Of a stretch of 64,000 bases of DNA, positions 54,037-64,000 are shown piece after piece; positions within the stretch are counted from its first letter, which is position 1; every line of letters starts with the position of its first letter. Origin of the DNA: Streptomyces sp. NBC_00572 (lineage in GTDB: Bacteria > Actinomycetota > Actinomycetes > Streptomycetales > Streptomycetaceae). The stretch spans positions 806,001 to 870,000 of the forward strand of contig NZ_JAPENX010000001.1 of assembly GCF_026341815.1 (NCBI RefSeq), given 5' to 3'. The notes below the pieces were generated by a model. The model was not told where the DNA came from, did no database searches, and saw nothing but the letters and a program-made list of their open reading frames with translations. A program made the position numbers and the translations under genes.

Positions 54037-54840
54037 TCAACTCCCGGACGAGGCGGGCGCCGTGGGGGCACTTACATCGAAGTGCCCCGCTTTGGGAGTG
54101 GCCTTCAGCAGCGCGGTGAGAACCCGGGCCTTGACCGGGCCGTGTTCGCCGCTGCCCCAGAAGACGGTGCGCCCCCTCGTCAGCTCCAGAGTGACGGAGT
54201 CGTACGAGGTGACGCGTACGACACGAGTGTTCCGGGCGATTTCCGCCGGGAGTTCACCCCGGATGCGGACGGCCTCCTGGAGCAGCCGGTCCGCGCCGAA
54301 GCGACGCAGGCTCGGGGAGTCGGCGCTGTCGAGGACGAGTCGGGGAACACCTCGGGGGGCGGTGTCGACGGTGGCGAACCGCAGTCCGGTCGCGTCCACT
54401 TCGATGAACTTTCCGCCCTTTTCCATCAGGAGAACGGGCTTCCGTTCCGTCACTTTCAGCCCGATTCCGTGCGGCCAGGACCGCACGACGTCCACCGACT
54501 CGATCCGCGGGAACCCCTCGCGGAGCCGCGCCTCGATGGCCTCGATGTCGACGCTGACGAGCGGGGCACCCATGGGAACGGCGGCGACCGCCTCGACCTC
54601 GCCCGGGGTCAGGACCCCCGTACCGGAAGTCTTCACATGTTCCACACGGAACCAGGACGAGCCGTAGAGCGCCCAGAACACGCCGGCCACGAGCAGGAGA
54701 ACGCCGAGGCCGACGAGGAGCACCCTGGCACCGGGCACCCGGAACTTGCGATTCCGGGTGCCCGTGCGGGACGAACCCTCCGACGACCCCTTCGATGTGC
54801 TCGCGCCGCTCTTCTCGGCGGTCGTCGGTCCGGCTGCCAC
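54037..54840 (-). CDS. ftsQ: Cell division protein FtsQ
   Basis: 267 residues from GTG with AGGAGG seven bases upstream. A polar Ser/Thr-rich N-terminus, one membrane segment (VLLVGLGVLLLVAGVFWALYG, about 40-60), then the POTRA domain starting WFRVEHVKTSGTGVLTPGEV and the beta domain. It bridges early and late divisome proteins. In Streptomyces it is dispensable for growth but needed for sporulation septation (known). Confidence 0.95.
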   Translation of the reverse strand: MAAGPTTAEKSGASTSKGSSEGSSRTGTRNRKFRVPGARVLLVGLGVLLLVAGVFWALYGSSWFRVEHVKTSGTGVLTPGEVEAVAAVPMGAPLVSVDIEAIEARLREGFPRIESVDVVRSWPHGIGLKVTERKPVLLMEKGGKFIEVDATGLRFATVDTAPRGVPRLVLDSADSPSLRRFGADRLLQEAVRIRGELPAEIARNTRVVRVTSYDSVTLELTRGRTVFWGSGEHGPVKARVLTALLKATPKAGHFDVSAPTAPASSGS

Positions 54841-54868
54841 GTGGCGCCTCCTGCCCTCAGCCGCCGCG

Positions 54869-55963
54869 CTACGCCTGTCGGCGGGCGGCGATCGCCTCGT
54901 ACACCATGCCGACGAGCAGATCGTCGGCATCCCGGCGGCCGAACTCGGCGGCGGCGCGGGACATCTCGTACAACCGGTGCGGATCGGCCAGTACGGGCAG
55001 GACGTTGCCCTGCACCCACTGCGGCGACAGCTCCGCGTCGTCGACGAGGAGCCCACCGCCGGCCTTGACCACCGGCTGGGCGTTGAGCCGCTGTTCGCCG
55101 TTGCCGATCGGCAGCGGGACGTACGCGGCGGGCAGCCCGACGGCGGACAGTTCGGCGACGGTCATCGCGCCCGCGCGGCAGAGCATCATGTCGGCCGCGG
55201 CGTACGCGAGATCCATCCGGTCCACGTACGGTACCGGCACGTAGGGCGGCATTCCGGGCATGTTGTCGACGCGCGGCATTTCGTTCTTCGGGCCGACCGC
55301 GTGCAGGATCTGGATGCCGGAGCGCTGGAGCACCGGGGCGATCTGCTGGACGACCTCGTTGAGCCGCCGGGCGCCCTGCGAGCCGCCGGAGACGAGGAGC
55401 GTCGGCAGGTTCGGGTCCAGCCCGAACGCGGCGCGCGCCTCGGGACGCACCCGCGCCCGGTCGAGGGTCGCGATGGTGTGCCGCAGCGGAATGCCGATGT
55501 AGCGGGCGTTGCGGAGCTTGCTGTCCGGGGTGGCGACGGCGACCCCGGCCGCGTACCGCGAACCGATCTTGTTGGCGAGGCCGGGCCGGGCGTTGGCCTC
55601 GTGGACCACGATCGGCACCCCGAGGCGCTTGGCCGCGAGATAGCCGGGCAGCGCCACATAGCCGCCGAAGCCCACCACGCAGTCCGCCTTGGTGCGCTCC
55701 AGGATCTGCTCGGCCGCCTTGATGGTGCCGCGCAGCCGCCCGGGGACGGTGATCAGCTCAGGGGTGGGCTTGCGGGGCAGCGGTACGGCGGGGATGAGGG
55801 CCAACTCGTAGCCCCGCTCGGGCACGAGCCGGGTCTCCAGACCCTTCTCCGTGCCGAGCGCCGTGATCCCCACGCTGGGGTCCTGCCTGCGCAGGGCGTC
55901 CGCGAGGGCCAGCGCGGGCTCGATGTGGCCGGCGGTCCCCCCGCCGGCGAGTACGACATGCAC
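54869..55963 (-). CDS. murG: UDP-GlcNAc transferase MurG (lipid II synthesis)
   Basis: 364 residues. GT28 glycosyltransferase that adds GlcNAc to lipid I. The N-terminal G-loop is LAGGGTAGHIEPALAL (5-20), the second GGxxG region is CVVGFGGYVALPG, and the UDP-GlcNAc region SGGSQGARRLNEVV with GAMTVAELSAVGLPAAYVPLPI. It follows ftsW by six bases and precedes ftsQ by 28. No murC lies between murG and ftsQ. Confidence 0.97.
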   Translation of the reverse strand: MHVVLAGGGTAGHIEPALALADALRRQDPSVGITALGTEKGLETRLVPERGYELALIPAVPLPRKPTPELITVPGRLRGTIKAAEQILERTKADCVVGFGGYVALPGYLAAKRLGVPIVVHEANARPGLANKIGSRYAAGVAVATPDSKLRNARYIGIPLRHTIATLDRARVRPEARAAFGLDPNLPTLLVSGGSQGARRLNEVVQQIAPVLQRSGIQILHAVGPKNEMPRVDNMPGMPPYVPVPYVDRMDLAYAAADMMLCRAGAMTVAELSAVGLPAAYVPLPIGNGEQRLNAQPVVKAGGGLLVDDAELSPQWVQGNVLPVLADPHRLYEMSRAAAEFGRRDADDLLVGMVYEAIAARRQA

Positions 55964-55969
55964 CGAAAT

Positions 55970-57310
55970 TCACCGCTCTCCGGACGGGCGCTTCTTGACG
56001 CGCCGTCGCATCGACTTCCATCTCACCCCGGCCCGCTTGCCCCAGCCGGGGCGGCGCATGGCCAGGGCCGCTTTCGCGGCGGGTTCCTGTCGCGCGAAGG
56101 CGATGAGGAGCCCGACGGCGAACATGGTCGGCAGCAGGGCCGACCCACCGTAGGAGAACAACGGGAGCGGGACCCCGGCGATCGGCAGCAGACCGAGCAC
56201 CGCACCGATGTTGATCACGGCCTGAGCCGTGATCCAGGTGGTCACACCTCCCGCGGCGAACCTCACGAAGGGGTCCTCCGTGCCTCCGGCCACGCGGATA
56301 CCCGCATAGCCTAGAGCCGCGAACAGGGCGAGTACCGACAGCGTCCCCGCCAGACCCAGTTCCTCACCGGTGACCGCGAAGATGAAGTCGGTGTGCGCCT
56401 CGGGCAGTTGGCCCCATTTCTCGACGCTCGCACCGAGTCCGGAACCGAACCATCCACCCGACGCCAGAGCATAGATTCCGTGCGCGGCCTGCAGGCAGGG
56501 GGCTCCCTCGCCGCCGGGGTCGGTCGCGCCGATGCAGTCGAAGCGCTTCATCCGGTTGGAGCTCGTCTTGATCAGCAGGAAGCCGATCGCGCCGGCCACC
56601 GTGAGCACCCCGACGAAGAGCCGGGTGGGCGCTCCGGCGGTCCACAACAGGCCGAAAAGGATCGCCGCGAGGATGATCGAGGTGCCCATGTCGCCGCCGA
56701 GCATGATCAGTCCGAGCAGCATGAAGGCGCCCGGGACCAGGGGCACCAGCATGTGCTTCCACTGGGTCAGGAGCCGCGTGTCGTGTTTGCGGGCGAGCAG
56801 ATCGGCCCCCCACAGGATCAGCGCCAGCTTGCCGAACTCGCTGGGCTGGAGCTGGAAGGGGCCGCCGAGGGAGATCCAGTTCTGGTTGCCGTTGACCGCG
56901 TGCCCTATCCCGGGGATCTGCACGAGGACCATCAGGAAGACGGCGCCGACCAGGATGGGGTAGGCGAGGGCCCGGTGGAGCTTCACCGGCATGCGTGAGG
57001 CGACCAGGAGCAGTCCGGTGCCGAGGAGAGCGGCGAAGAACTGCTTCCGGAAGAAGTAGGAGGGCACCAGGTCGTAGCGGAGTGCCGTGATCATCGAGGC
57101 GGAGTAGACCATCACGAGGCCGAGGGCGGTGATGAGCATGCCCGCGCCGATGATCACGTAATACGCCGTGAGCGGCCGGTCCCAGGCCTTCAGGGCGCGC
57201 TCGTGGAGGCGTCGTACGCCCCCGCCGCGCGGCCGTCGCGGGGTCGCGGGGGCCCGCCCTCCGCCGCGTGCGGCGGAGGGCCTGCGTGTCCCTGCGATCT
57301 TGCTCGGCAT
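55970..57310 (-). CDS. ftsW: FtsW lipid II polymerase (SEDS family)
   Basis: 446 residues. About ten membrane segments; signature motifs include VYSASM, GNQNWISLGGPFQLQPSEFGKLALILWGADLLA, SGGWFGSGLGASVEKWGQLPEAHTDFIFAVTGEELGLAG and PLPLFSYGGSALL. The N-terminus (about 1-35) and C-terminus are cytoplasmic and basic. SEDS proteins polymerise glycan strands with a partner PBP, here FtsI. Confidence 0.97.
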   Translation of the reverse strand: MPSKIAGTRRPSAARGGGRAPATPRRPRGGGVRRLHERALKAWDRPLTAYYVIIGAGMLITALGLVMVYSASMITALRYDLVPSYFFRKQFFAALLGTGLLLVASRMPVKLHRALAYPILVGAVFLMVLVQIPGIGHAVNGNQNWISLGGPFQLQPSEFGKLALILWGADLLARKHDTRLLTQWKHMLVPLVPGAFMLLGLIMLGGDMGTSIILAAILFGLLWTAGAPTRLFVGVLTVAGAIGFLLIKTSSNRMKRFDCIGATDPGGEGAPCLQAAHGIYALASGGWFGSGLGASVEKWGQLPEAHTDFIFAVTGEELGLAGTLSVLALFAALGYAGIRVAGGTEDPFVRFAAGGVTTWITAQAVINIGAVLGLLPIAGVPLPLFSYGGSALLPTMFAVGLLIAFARQEPAAKAALAMRRPGWGKRAGVRWKSMRRRVKKRPSGER

Positions 57311-57365
57311 GGTCGCTGCCCCCTCCGGTCGTGCCCGGTCCTGCCGGACCCTCCCACTGGTCGGG

Positions 57366-58790
57366 TCAGACGTCCCCGGTGGCGGCGAGGGCGCGGACCG
57401 CGTCCGCGAAGGCCTCGCCCCGCTTGTTGTAGTTGGTGAACATGTCCATCGAGGCGCAGGCCGGGGCGAGAAGGACCGTGTCCCCCGCTCGGGCGAGCCG
57501 GGTCGCCTCGCGGACCGCCTCGGACATCGCCCCAGTGTCGGTCCGGTCGAGGTCCACCACCGGTACCTCCGGGGCGTGTCGCGCCAGGGCTTCGCGGATC
57601 AGGGCCCGGTCGGCGCCGATCAGGACGGCCCCGCGCAAGCGCTTCGCCGACTTCTGGACGAGCTCGTCGAAGGTCGCGCCCTTGGCCAGGCCGCCGGCGA
57701 TCCAGACGATCGGGTCGTAGGCCGCCAACGAGGCTTCCGCGGCATGGGTGTTGGTGGCCTTGGAGTCGTCGACGTACGCGACTCCCTGGACCTCCTCGAC
57801 CAGTTCGATGCGGTGCGGGTCGGGCCGGAAGGCCTTCAGCCCGTCCCGTACGGCCTTCGCGTCGACACCGAAGGCGCGGGCGAGGGCCGCCGCGGCGAGC
57901 GCGTTGGCGATGTTGTGCGGGGCCGGCGGCTGGACGTCGGAGACCTCGGCCAGCTCCTGGGCGTTCTTCTGCCGGTTCTCGACGAAGGCCCGGTCGACGA
58001 GGATGCCCTCGACGACACCCAGTTGGGAGGGGCCGGGGGTGCCGAGCGTGAAGCCGATCGCCCGGCAGCCCTCCTCGACGTCGGCCTCGCGGACGAGGTC
58101 CTCGGTGACCCGGTCGGCGACGTTGTAGACGCAGGCGACCTGGTTGCCCTCGTAGATCCGGCCCTTGTCGGCGGCGTACGCCTCCATGGAGCCGTGCCAG
58201 TCGAGGTGGTCGGGCGCCAGGTTGAGCACGGCGGCCGAGTGGACGCGGATCGATGGCGCCCAGTGGAGCTGGTAGCTGGAGAGCTCGACGGCGAGGACGT
58301 CGTACTGCTCCTCACCGAGGACGGCGTCGAGGAGGGAGACCCCGATGTTGCCGACGGCGGCGGTCCGCAGTCCGGCCGCCTCCAGGATCGAGGCGAGCAT
58401 CCGGACGGTCGTGGTCTTGCCGTTGGTGCCGGTGACCGCGAGCCAGGGGGCCGCCCCGGGCCCGCGCAGCCGCCAGGCCAGCTCGACGTCGCCCCAGATC
58501 TCCACGCCCGCCTCCGCGGCGGCCGTGAAGAGCGGCTTGTCGGGCCGCCAGCCGGGGGTGGTGACGATCAGCTCGGTGCCGGACGGCAGGGTGGCCCCGT
58601 CGCCGAGGCGGACGGTGATGCCCTCCGCCTCCAACTCCGCGGCCTGGGCCCGGGAGCGCTCGTCGTCGCCGTCGTTGACGACGGTCACGAGCGCGCCGAG
58701 GCCGTGCAGGACGCGGGCGGCCGGAATGCCGGACACCCCGAGCCCCGCGACGGTGACCTTCTTGCCGTTCCAGTCGAGCTGTTCGGTCAC
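57366..58790 (-). CDS. murD: UDP-MurNAc-L-alanine:D-glutamate ligase
   Basis: 474 residues from GTG at 58790, overlapping mraY (GTGA). Mur ligase with P-loop [15 protein letters not shown] (about 114-128), the domain 1 strand [23 protein letters not shown], carbamoyl-lysine region [20 protein letters not shown], and [15 protein letters not shown] typical of MurD. It adds D-Glu to UDP-MurNAc-L-Ala. An in-frame ATG 15 bases earlier is possible. Confidence 0.96.
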   Translation of the reverse strand: MTEQLDWNGKKVTVAGLGVSGIPAARVLHGLGALVTVVNDGDDERSRAQAAELEAEGITVRLGDGATLPSGTELIVTTPGWRPDKPLFTAAAEAGVEIWGDVELAWRLRGPGAAPWLAVTGTNGKTTTVRMLASILEAAGLRTAAVGNIGVSLLDAVLGEEQYDVLAVELSSYQLHWAPSIRVHSAAVLNLAPDHLDWHGSMEAYAADKGRIYEGNQVACVYNVADRVTEDLVREADVEEGCRAIGFTLGTPGPSQLGVVEGILVDRAFVENRQKNAQELAEVSDVQPPAPHNIANALAAAALARAFGVDAKAVRDGLKAFRPDPHRIELVEEVQGVAYVDDSKATNTHAAEASLAAYDPIVWIAGGLAKGATFDELVQKSAKRLRGAVLIGADRALIREALARHAPEVPVVDLDRTDTGAMSEAVREATRLARAGDTVLLAPACASMDMFTNYNKRGEAFADAVRALAATGDV

Positions 58791-59857
58791 TTTTCCGCTG
58801 CCCATCCCGCGTAGAAGAGGCCCAGGCCCACGATCACGCACATGCCCTGGATGATCCAGAACCGGACGACGACCAGGACTTCGGACCACCCCTTGAGTTC
58901 GAAGTGGTGCTGGAGGGGGGCCATCCGGAAGACGCGCTTGCCCGTCATCTTGAACGAACCGACCTGGATGACCACGGACATCGTGATCAGCACGAACAGG
59001 CCGCCGAGCAGGGCGAGCAGCAGCTCCGTACGGGAGCAGATGGCGAGACCGGCGAGCGCGCCGCCGAGGGCCAGCGAACCGGTGTCACCCATGAAGATCT
59101 TGGCCGGCGAGGTGTTCCACCACAGGAAGCCGAAGCAGGAACCCATCAGCGCGGAGGCCACGACCGCGAGGTCGAGCGGGTCGCGCACCTCGAAACAGGC
59201 GTTGGGGTTGGTCAGGGTCATGGCGTTCGCACAGGACTCCTGGAACTGCCAGAGCCCGATGAAGGTGTACGCGCCGAAGACCATCACCGACGCACCGGTG
59301 GCCAGGCCGTCCAGACCGTCCGTCAGGTTCACGCCGTTGGACATGGCCAGGATCATGAAGAGCGCCCAGACCACGAAGAGCACCGGGCCGATGGCCCAGC
59401 CGAAGTCCATGATGAAGGAGAGCTTCGTGGAGGCCGGGGTGAGCCCGCGCAGGTCGGCGAACTGCAGCGACAGCACGGCGAAGGCGATGCCGACGATCAG
59501 CTGCCCGGCCATCTTCGCCTTGGCCCGCAGGCCCAGCGACCGCTGCTTGACGATCTTGATGTAGTCGTCGAGGAAGCCGACCAGGCCCATGCCGGCCATC
59601 AGGAACAGCACCAGGGCACCCGAGTACGTCGGGTCCTCGCCGGTGATGACCTTGGCCAGGGCGTACGCGATGAGCGTCGCCAGGATGAAGGAGATTCCGC
59701 CCATGGTGGGCGTGCCCTTCTTCCCGGCGTGGCCGCGCGGGCCGTCGTCGCGGATGAACTGCCCGTACCCCTTGCGGGCAAGGAGCTTGATGAGCAGCGG
59801 CGTGCCGATCAGGGTCAGGAAGAGCCCGATGGCCCCCGCGAAGAGGATCTGCCTCAT
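58787..59857 (-). CDS. mraY: Phospho-MurNAc-pentapeptide translocase
   Basis: 356 residues, ten membrane segments. Mg2+-dependent transfer of phospho-MurNAc-pentapeptide to undecaprenyl phosphate, making lipid I. Signature [16 protein letters not shown] (DDxxK), [12 protein letters not shown] and [12 protein letters not shown]. The start overlaps the murF stop by four bases and the end overlaps murD. Confidence 0.98.
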   Translation of the reverse strand: MRQILFAGAIGLFLTLIGTPLLIKLLARKGYGQFIRDDGPRGHAGKKGTPTMGGISFILATLIAYALAKVITGEDPTYSGALVLFLMAGMGLVGFLDDYIKIVKQRSLGLRAKAKMAGQLIVGIAFAVLSLQFADLRGLTPASTKLSFIMDFGWAIGPVLFVVWALFMILAMSNGVNLTDGLDGLATGASVMVFGAYTFIGLWQFQESCANAMTLTNPNACFEVRDPLDLAVVASALMGSCFGFLWWNTSPAKIFMGDTGSLALGGALAGLAICSRTELLLALLGGLFVLITMSVVIQVGSFKMTGKRVFRMAPLQHHFELKGWSEVLVVVRFWIIQGMCVIVGLGLFYAGWAAEK

Positions 59858-61278
59858 CGGCCGGTGACCTCACCCTCGGTGTCGAGGAGAGCCAGGGCGA
59901 CCTGTTCGAGACCGACCGACCTGGATGCCTTCACAAGGACGACGTCCCCCGGGCGCAGCTCACTGCGCAACAGGTCGACAGCCGCCTGCGCGTCGGACAC
60001 GTGCACCGACTCCTCACCCCACGAACCCTCGTTATATGCGCCCAGTTGCAGCCAGGACGCTTCCCTGTCCCCGACCGCGACGAGCTTGCTGACGTTGAGC
60101 CGGACGGCGAGCCGTCCGACCGCGTCGTGCTCGACGAGCGATGCGTCACCGAGCTCGGCCATCTTGCCGAGCACCGCCCACGTACGAGCCCCTCGGGCCT
60201 GTGCGGCCCTGCCCATGGCCGCGAGCGCGCGCAGGGCGGCTCGCATGGACTCGGGGTTCGCGTTGTAGGCGTCGTTGACGATCGTCACGCCGTCCGGACG
60301 CTCGGTGACCTCCATGCGCCAGCGCGACAGGGTGCCGGCTTCGGAGAGCGCGGTGGCGATCTCTTCGACAGGCATGCCCAGCTCGTGCGCGACGGCGGCC
60401 GCTGCGAGCGCGTTCGACACGTGGTGCTCACCGTACAGGCGCAAGGTCACGTCACTGCACCCGGTGGGTGTGTGAAGCCTGAAAGAAGGCTGTCCGGACT
60501 CTGTGAGGCGGACGTTCTCGGCCCGTACGGCCGCTTCGTCCGCTTCGCCGAAGAAGGTCACGCGGGCCTTGGTGCGGCTCGCCATCGCGCGGACGAGCGG
60601 GTCGTCGGCGTTGAGGACCGCGACTCCGCCCTCCTCGGCGGAGGGCAGCGCCTCGACGAGCTCGCCCTTGGCCTCGGCGATCTGCTCCCGGCCGCCGAAC
60701 TCGCCGATGTGGGCGGTGCCCACGTTGAGGACGAGGCCGATACGGGGCGGGGTGAGGCCGGTGAGGTAGCGGATGTGCCCGATGCCGCGGGCGCCCATCT
60801 CCAGGACCAGGTGCCGGGTCTCGTCGCTCGCGCGGAGCGCCGTGAGCGGCAGACCGATCTCGTTGTTGAGCGAGCCCGGCGTCCACACGGTGGGCGCGTG
60901 CCGGTCGAGGACCTGGGCGATCAGGTCCTTCGTGGAGGTCTTGCCGGCCGAGCCGGTGAGGGCGACGACATCGGTGCCGAGCCGTTCGACGACCGCTCGG
61001 GCGAGGGCCCCGAGCGCCGTCTGGACGTCGTCGACGACGATGGCGGGGACGCCGACGGGGCGGGCGGCGAGGACGGCCGCCGCACCTGCCGCGACGGCGC
61101 GTTCCGCGTAGTCGTGGCCGTCGACGTGCTCACCGGTGAAGGCCGCGAAGAGGCTGCCGGCCCGCACCTCGCGGGAGTCGATGACGACGGGCCCGGTGAT
61201 CCGGGTGGCCGGATCCGGTATGTCGTGCGCCTGCCCGCCGACGATTTCGGCGATCTCGGCGAGGGAGAGGGCGATCAC
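59854..61278 (-). CDS. murF: UDP-MurNAc-tripeptide:D-Ala-D-Ala ligase
   Basis: 474 residues from GTG. P-loop [15 protein letters not shown] (about 104-118); [31 protein letters not shown] and [15 protein letters not shown] are typical MurF segments. Adds D-Ala-D-Ala to the tripeptide. Five bases downstream of murE on the same strand. Confidence 0.96.
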   Translation of the reverse strand: MIALSLAEIAEIVGGQAHDIPDPATRITGPVVIDSREVRAGSLFAAFTGEHVDGHDYAERAVAAGAAAVLAARPVGVPAIVVDDVQTALGALARAVVERLGTDVVALTGSAGKTSTKDLIAQVLDRHAPTVWTPGSLNNEIGLPLTALRASDETRHLVLEMGARGIGHIRYLTGLTPPRIGLVLNVGTAHIGEFGGREQIAEAKGELVEALPSAEEGGVAVLNADDPLVRAMASRTKARVTFFGEADEAAVRAENVRLTESGQPSFRLHTPTGCSDVTLRLYGEHHVSNALAAAAVAHELGMPVEEIATALSEAGTLSRWRMEVTERPDGVTIVNDAYNANPESMRAALRALAAMGRAAQARGARTWAVLGKMAELGDASLVEHDAVGRLAVRLNVSKLVAVGDREASWLQLGAYNEGSWGEESVHVSDAQAAVDLLRSELRPGDVVLVKASRSVGLEQVALALLDTEGEVTGR

Positions 61279-61282
61279 TGCT

Positions 61283-62971
61283 TCATCCCTGACTGTTCTG
61301 GTGGCTGTCTGTTCCGCTCGGCGCGGAAGCCTGGGTGTGCGAGCGGTCGGCGATGGCCTCGCGCAGGACCTGGCGGTCGTCGAAGGGGCGTACGACCCCG
61401 GCGATCTCCTGGCCCTGCTCGTGGCCCTTGCCCGCGACGAGGACGGTGTCCCCCGGCTGCGCGCGGGCCACCGCGGCCGCGACGGCCGCGGCGCGGTCGG
61501 CGAGGACGAGCACCTCGCCGCGTTCCTCCGCGGGCACCTCGGCGGCACCCGCGAGCATGGCGGTGAGGATCTTGAGCGGGTCCTCGGAGCGGGGGTTGTC
61601 CGAGGTCAGGACGGCCGTGTCGGCGAGCCGGGCCGCGGCGGCGCCCATCGGGCCGCGCTTGGTGGTGTCCCGGTCGCCGCCGCAGCCGATGACCACGTGC
61701 AGCTTGCCCTCGGTGACCTCGCGCAGGGAACGCAGGACCGATTCGACGGCGTCCGTCTTGTGCGCGTAGTCGACGACGGCGAGGTACGGCTGGCCGGCGT
61801 CGACCCGCTCCAGACGGCCCGGTACGCCGGGGACGGCGGCGATGCCCTCGGCGGCGCTCTTCGGGTCGACGCCCGCGGCGGCGAGGGTGGCGATCGCGGC
61901 GAGGGTGTTGGCGACGTTGAACGGTCCGGGCAGCGGGGCGGTGGCCGGAATCCGCTCACCCTCGGGACCGACGGCGGTGAACGTCGAGTCGTGGGAGCCG
62001 AGGACGAGGTCCTCGGCGCGCCAGTCGGCGTCGGCGCGGCCCTCGGCGGAGAAGGTGACGACCGGAACGGTCGCCTCCCCGACCAGCCTGCGGCCGTACG
62101 CGTCGTCGAGGTTGACCACGCCGAGGCGGCTGCGCTCGGGCGTGAAGAGCCCGGCCTTCGCCCGGAAGTAGTCGTCCATGTCGGAGTGGAACTCCATGTG
62201 CTCCGGGCTGAGGTTGTTGAAGACGGCGACGTCGAAGACGCAGCCGTCGACCCGGCCGAGCACGAGGGCGTGGCTGGACACCTCCATGGCGACGGCGTCG
62301 ACGCCGCGCTCGCGCATGACGGCGAAGAGCGCCTGGAGGTCGGTGGCCTCCGGGGTGGTGCGCTCCGACTTGATGCGCTCGTCGCCGATCCGCATCTCGA
62401 CGGTGCCGACGAGCCCGGTGTGGTGTCCGGCGCCGCGCAGTCCGCCCTCGACGAGGTAGGCGGTGGTGGTCTTGCCGGAGGTGCCGGTGATGCCGATCTG
62501 GAGGAGGTCGGCGCCGGGCCGTCCGTAGATCTCGGCGGCGAGTTCGCCCATCCGGCCGCGTGGGTTCTCGACGACCAGGACCGGCAGGCCGGTGGCGGCG
62601 GCGCGCTCGGCCCCCGTCGGGTCGGTGAGGATCGCGGCGGCGCCGAGTCCGGCGGCCTGGGCGACGAAGTCGGCGCCGTGGAGGCGGGCGCCGGGCAGGG
62701 CCGCGTACACGTCGCCGGGGCGCACGGCCCGGGAGTCGTGGGTGATGCCCGAGATCTCGGCGGCCTGGGGGGTGTCGACCCCCAGCTGCGCGGCCAGGTC
62801 GCCCAGGGGTGTGGGGCGGGCCTGCTCCGGCCGGGGCGGGGCGTTTCGGTACTGATCAGCGTGTGGCACGGCGGTGAGCGTACCGGGCGCACCCTGTGGG
62901 GGGCCAAAAGAGCCCGGGGCGTCGCCGGAGTTCGATTTCCGGTTCCCGGAATGGGGGGTGATCGTTGTCAC
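61283..62971 (-). CDS. murE: UDP-MurNAc-L-Ala-D-Glu:diaminopimelate ligase
   Basis: 562 residues from GTG, about 60 longer than E. coli MurE because of an N-terminal Pro/Gly-rich extension. P-loop ITGTSGKTTTAYLV; the specificity loop SDNPRSEDPLKIL contains DNPR, the hallmark of DAP-adding MurE enzymes. Streptomyces uses LL-DAP, which fits. GGGAG lies six bases upstream of the start. 16 bases after ftsI. Confidence 0.96.
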   Translation of the reverse strand: MTTITPHSGNRKSNSGDAPGSFGPPQGAPGTLTAVPHADQYRNAPPRPEQARPTPLGDLAAQLGVDTPQAAEISGITHDSRAVRPGDVYAALPGARLHGADFVAQAAGLGAAAILTDPTGAERAAATGLPVLVVENPRGRMGELAAEIYGRPGADLLQIGITGTSGKTTTAYLVEGGLRGAGHHTGLVGTVEMRIGDERIKSERTTPEATDLQALFAVMRERGVDAVAMEVSSHALVLGRVDGCVFDVAVFNNLSPEHMEFHSDMDDYFRAKAGLFTPERSRLGVVNLDDAYGRRLVGEATVPVVTFSAEGRADADWRAEDLVLGSHDSTFTAVGPEGERIPATAPLPGPFNVANTLAAIATLAAAGVDPKSAAEGIAAVPGVPGRLERVDAGQPYLAVVDYAHKTDAVESVLRSLREVTEGKLHVVIGCGGDRDTTKRGPMGAAAARLADTAVLTSDNPRSEDPLKILTAMLAGAAEVPAEERGEVLVLADRAAAVAAAVARAQPGDTVLVAGKGHEQGQEIAGVVRPFDDRQVLREAIADRSHTQASAPSGTDSHQNSQG

Positions 62972-62987
62972 TGGTGCTCCCGGAGGG

Positions 62988-64000
62988 TCACGGGGTGCCG
63001 TCGGCGAAGACCGGCAGTCGGGCGGGCGCGCTGCCCGTGGGGGCGACGTGGAGGGTCTTGAGGGCGAACTCCATGACCTTCTTGTAGATGGGGCCGCAGA
63101 TCTGGCCGCCGAAGTAGCTGCCCTTGGTGGGGTTCTGGATGGCGCAGTAGACGGTGATCTCCGGGTCGTCGGCGGGGGCGAATCCGGCGAAGGAGGCGGT
63201 GTAGCCCTTGTAGCGGCCGAGCTCGGGGTCGACGCGGTTGGCGGTGCCGGTCTTGCCGGCGACGCGGTAGCCGGGGATGGCGGCCTTGTTGCCGGTGCCC
63301 TCCCGGTCGTCGACGACGGACTCCAGCATCTGGGCGAGGGCCTTGGCGGTCTTGTCGCCGACGACCCGGGACTCCTTGGGCGTGGGGGCCGGGGCGAATC
63401 GCCCGTCCGGGCCCTTGGTGCCGCGGACCAGGGTCGGCTCGACGCGTACGCCTCCGTTGGCGATGGTCGAGTACACGGAGGCGGCCTGCAGGGCGCTGAC
63501 GGAGAGGCCCTGGCCGAAGGGGATCGTGTACTGCTGCGAGGTGGACCAGTTCTCCGGCTTGGCGAGGATGCCGGGGGTCTCGCCGGGGAAGTTCACGCCG
63601 GTGGGGCTGCCCATGCCGAACTTGCGCAGATAGCCGTGGAGGACCTTGTTCGCTTCGGCCTGGGTGGCACCGAGCTGGCCGGTGGCGAGGATGGTCCCGA
63701 TGTTGCTGGACTTGGCGAGGACGCCGTTGAGGGTCAGGTTCCAGGTCTTGTGGTCGATGTCGTCCTGGAAGAGCCGGTCGCCGCGGTGGAGCCGGTTGGG
63801 GACGGTGACATGGGTGTCGGGGGTCGCCTTGCCCTCCTCCAGGACGGCGGCCATGGACATGACCTTGCTGGTGGAACCGGGCTCGTAGGCGTCCTGGAGG
63901 GCCGCGTTGCCCATGGCGGCGGCGTTGGCGGCGGAGAGGTCGTTGGGGTCGAAGCCGGGGGCGTTGGCCATGGCGAGGACCTCGCCGGTCCTCGCGTTCT
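62988..64000 (-). CDS. ftsI: Penicillin-binding protein FtsI/PBP3, C-terminal part
   Basis: Open to the window edge; about 336 C-terminal residues visible. Transpeptidase domain with SxxK motif STSK in AYEPGSTSKVMSM, SxN motif SSN in LAKSSNIGTI, and KTG in RVAGKTGTANRV. It crosslinks septal peptidoglycan with FtsW. The N-terminal membrane anchor and pedestal are outside the window. Position next to murE is standard for the dcw cluster. Confidence 0.95.
   Translation of the reverse strand, partial: NARTGEVLAMANAPGFDPNDLSAANAAAMGNAALQDAYEPGSTSKVMSMAAVLEEGKATPDTHVTVPNRLHRGDRLFQDDIDHKTWNLTLNGVLAKSSNIGTILATGQLGATQAEANKVLHGYLRKFGMGSPTGVNFPGETPGILAKPENWSTSQQYTIPFGQGLSVSALQAASVYSTIANGGVRVEPTLVRGTKGPDGRFAPAPTPKESRVVGDKTAKALAQMLESVVDDREGTGNKAAIPGYRVAGKTGTANRVDPELGRYKGYTASFAGFAPADDPEITVYCAIQNPTKGSYFGGQICGPIYKKVMEFALKTLHVAPTGSAPARLPVFADGTP

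Overview
The window is a compact, high-GC (about 70 percent or more) chromosomal segment with near-continuous genes, many GTG starts and strong G/C bias at third codon positions. The gene content and order match Streptomyces or a very close relative: the split his/trp clusters around a dual HisA/TrpF isomerase (PriA), a TrpM-like modulator between trpC and trpB, a dcw cluster with divIVA-yggT-sepF-yggS-pgeF-ftsZ and no ftsA or murC between ftsQ and murG, and a T-box in front of a eukaryotic-type ileS. No insertion sequence, prophage, CRISPR array, tRNA or rRNA was seen. This is core chromosome, not an accessory island.

Layout. 1-2470: the end of a PfkB sugar kinase, a class III CoA-transferase and a CitE-like lyase, coupled by ATGA overlaps. 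2547-11860 (minus strand, transcribed right to left): hisI, trpE, three small conserved membrane or unknown proteins, a short His-rich leader ORF, trpC, trpM, trpB, trpA, then a membrane-anchored DsbA-like protein and lgt. 11945-14463: a DinB-like protein, then an MFS exporter with its own HTH regulator. 14579-20307 (minus): hisD-hisC-hisB-small membrane protein-hisH-priA-ridA-hisF, almost all start/stop overlapped. 20511-29265: poorly characterised genes (beta-helix membrane protein, helical-repeat protein, Lon N-domain protein, YbaK deacylase, ABC exporter pair, NYN-domain protein) with several short tandem repeats. 29366-39869: dnaE, a DUF2252 protein, a second DsbA-like protein, a Tat-exported PhoD phosphatase, a secreted M43 metalloprotease and a dienelactone-hydrolase-like protein. 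39957-44670 (minus): a Na+/H+ antiporter, GNAT, RluA-type synthase, lspA and a DksA-like protein with a lysine-rich tail. 44945-48353: T-box and ileS. 48757-64000 (minus): the cell-division and peptidoglycan cluster from divIVA back to ftsI, which runs off the window.

How the parts work together. The his and trp genes share PRPP and, through PriA, one isomerase, so physical mixing of hisI with trpE and PriA in the his operon makes metabolic sense. The dcw block builds lipid II (MurE, MurF, MraY, MurD, MurG), polymerises it (FtsW, FtsI) and places the machinery (FtsZ, SepF, FtsQ, DivIVA). lgt and lspA, two consecutive steps of lipoprotein maturation, lie at opposite ends of the window.

The most interesting unexplained element is a 19-codon ORF with a Trp codon at position 2 and five consecutive His codons, fused by a 4-base overlap to the start of trpC. 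It could be a translational leader linking histidine or tryptophan supply to trpC. Other points of note are the hairpins upstream of hisD, the well-formed translational T-box of ileS, and several recent-looking in-frame or intergenic tandem duplications.
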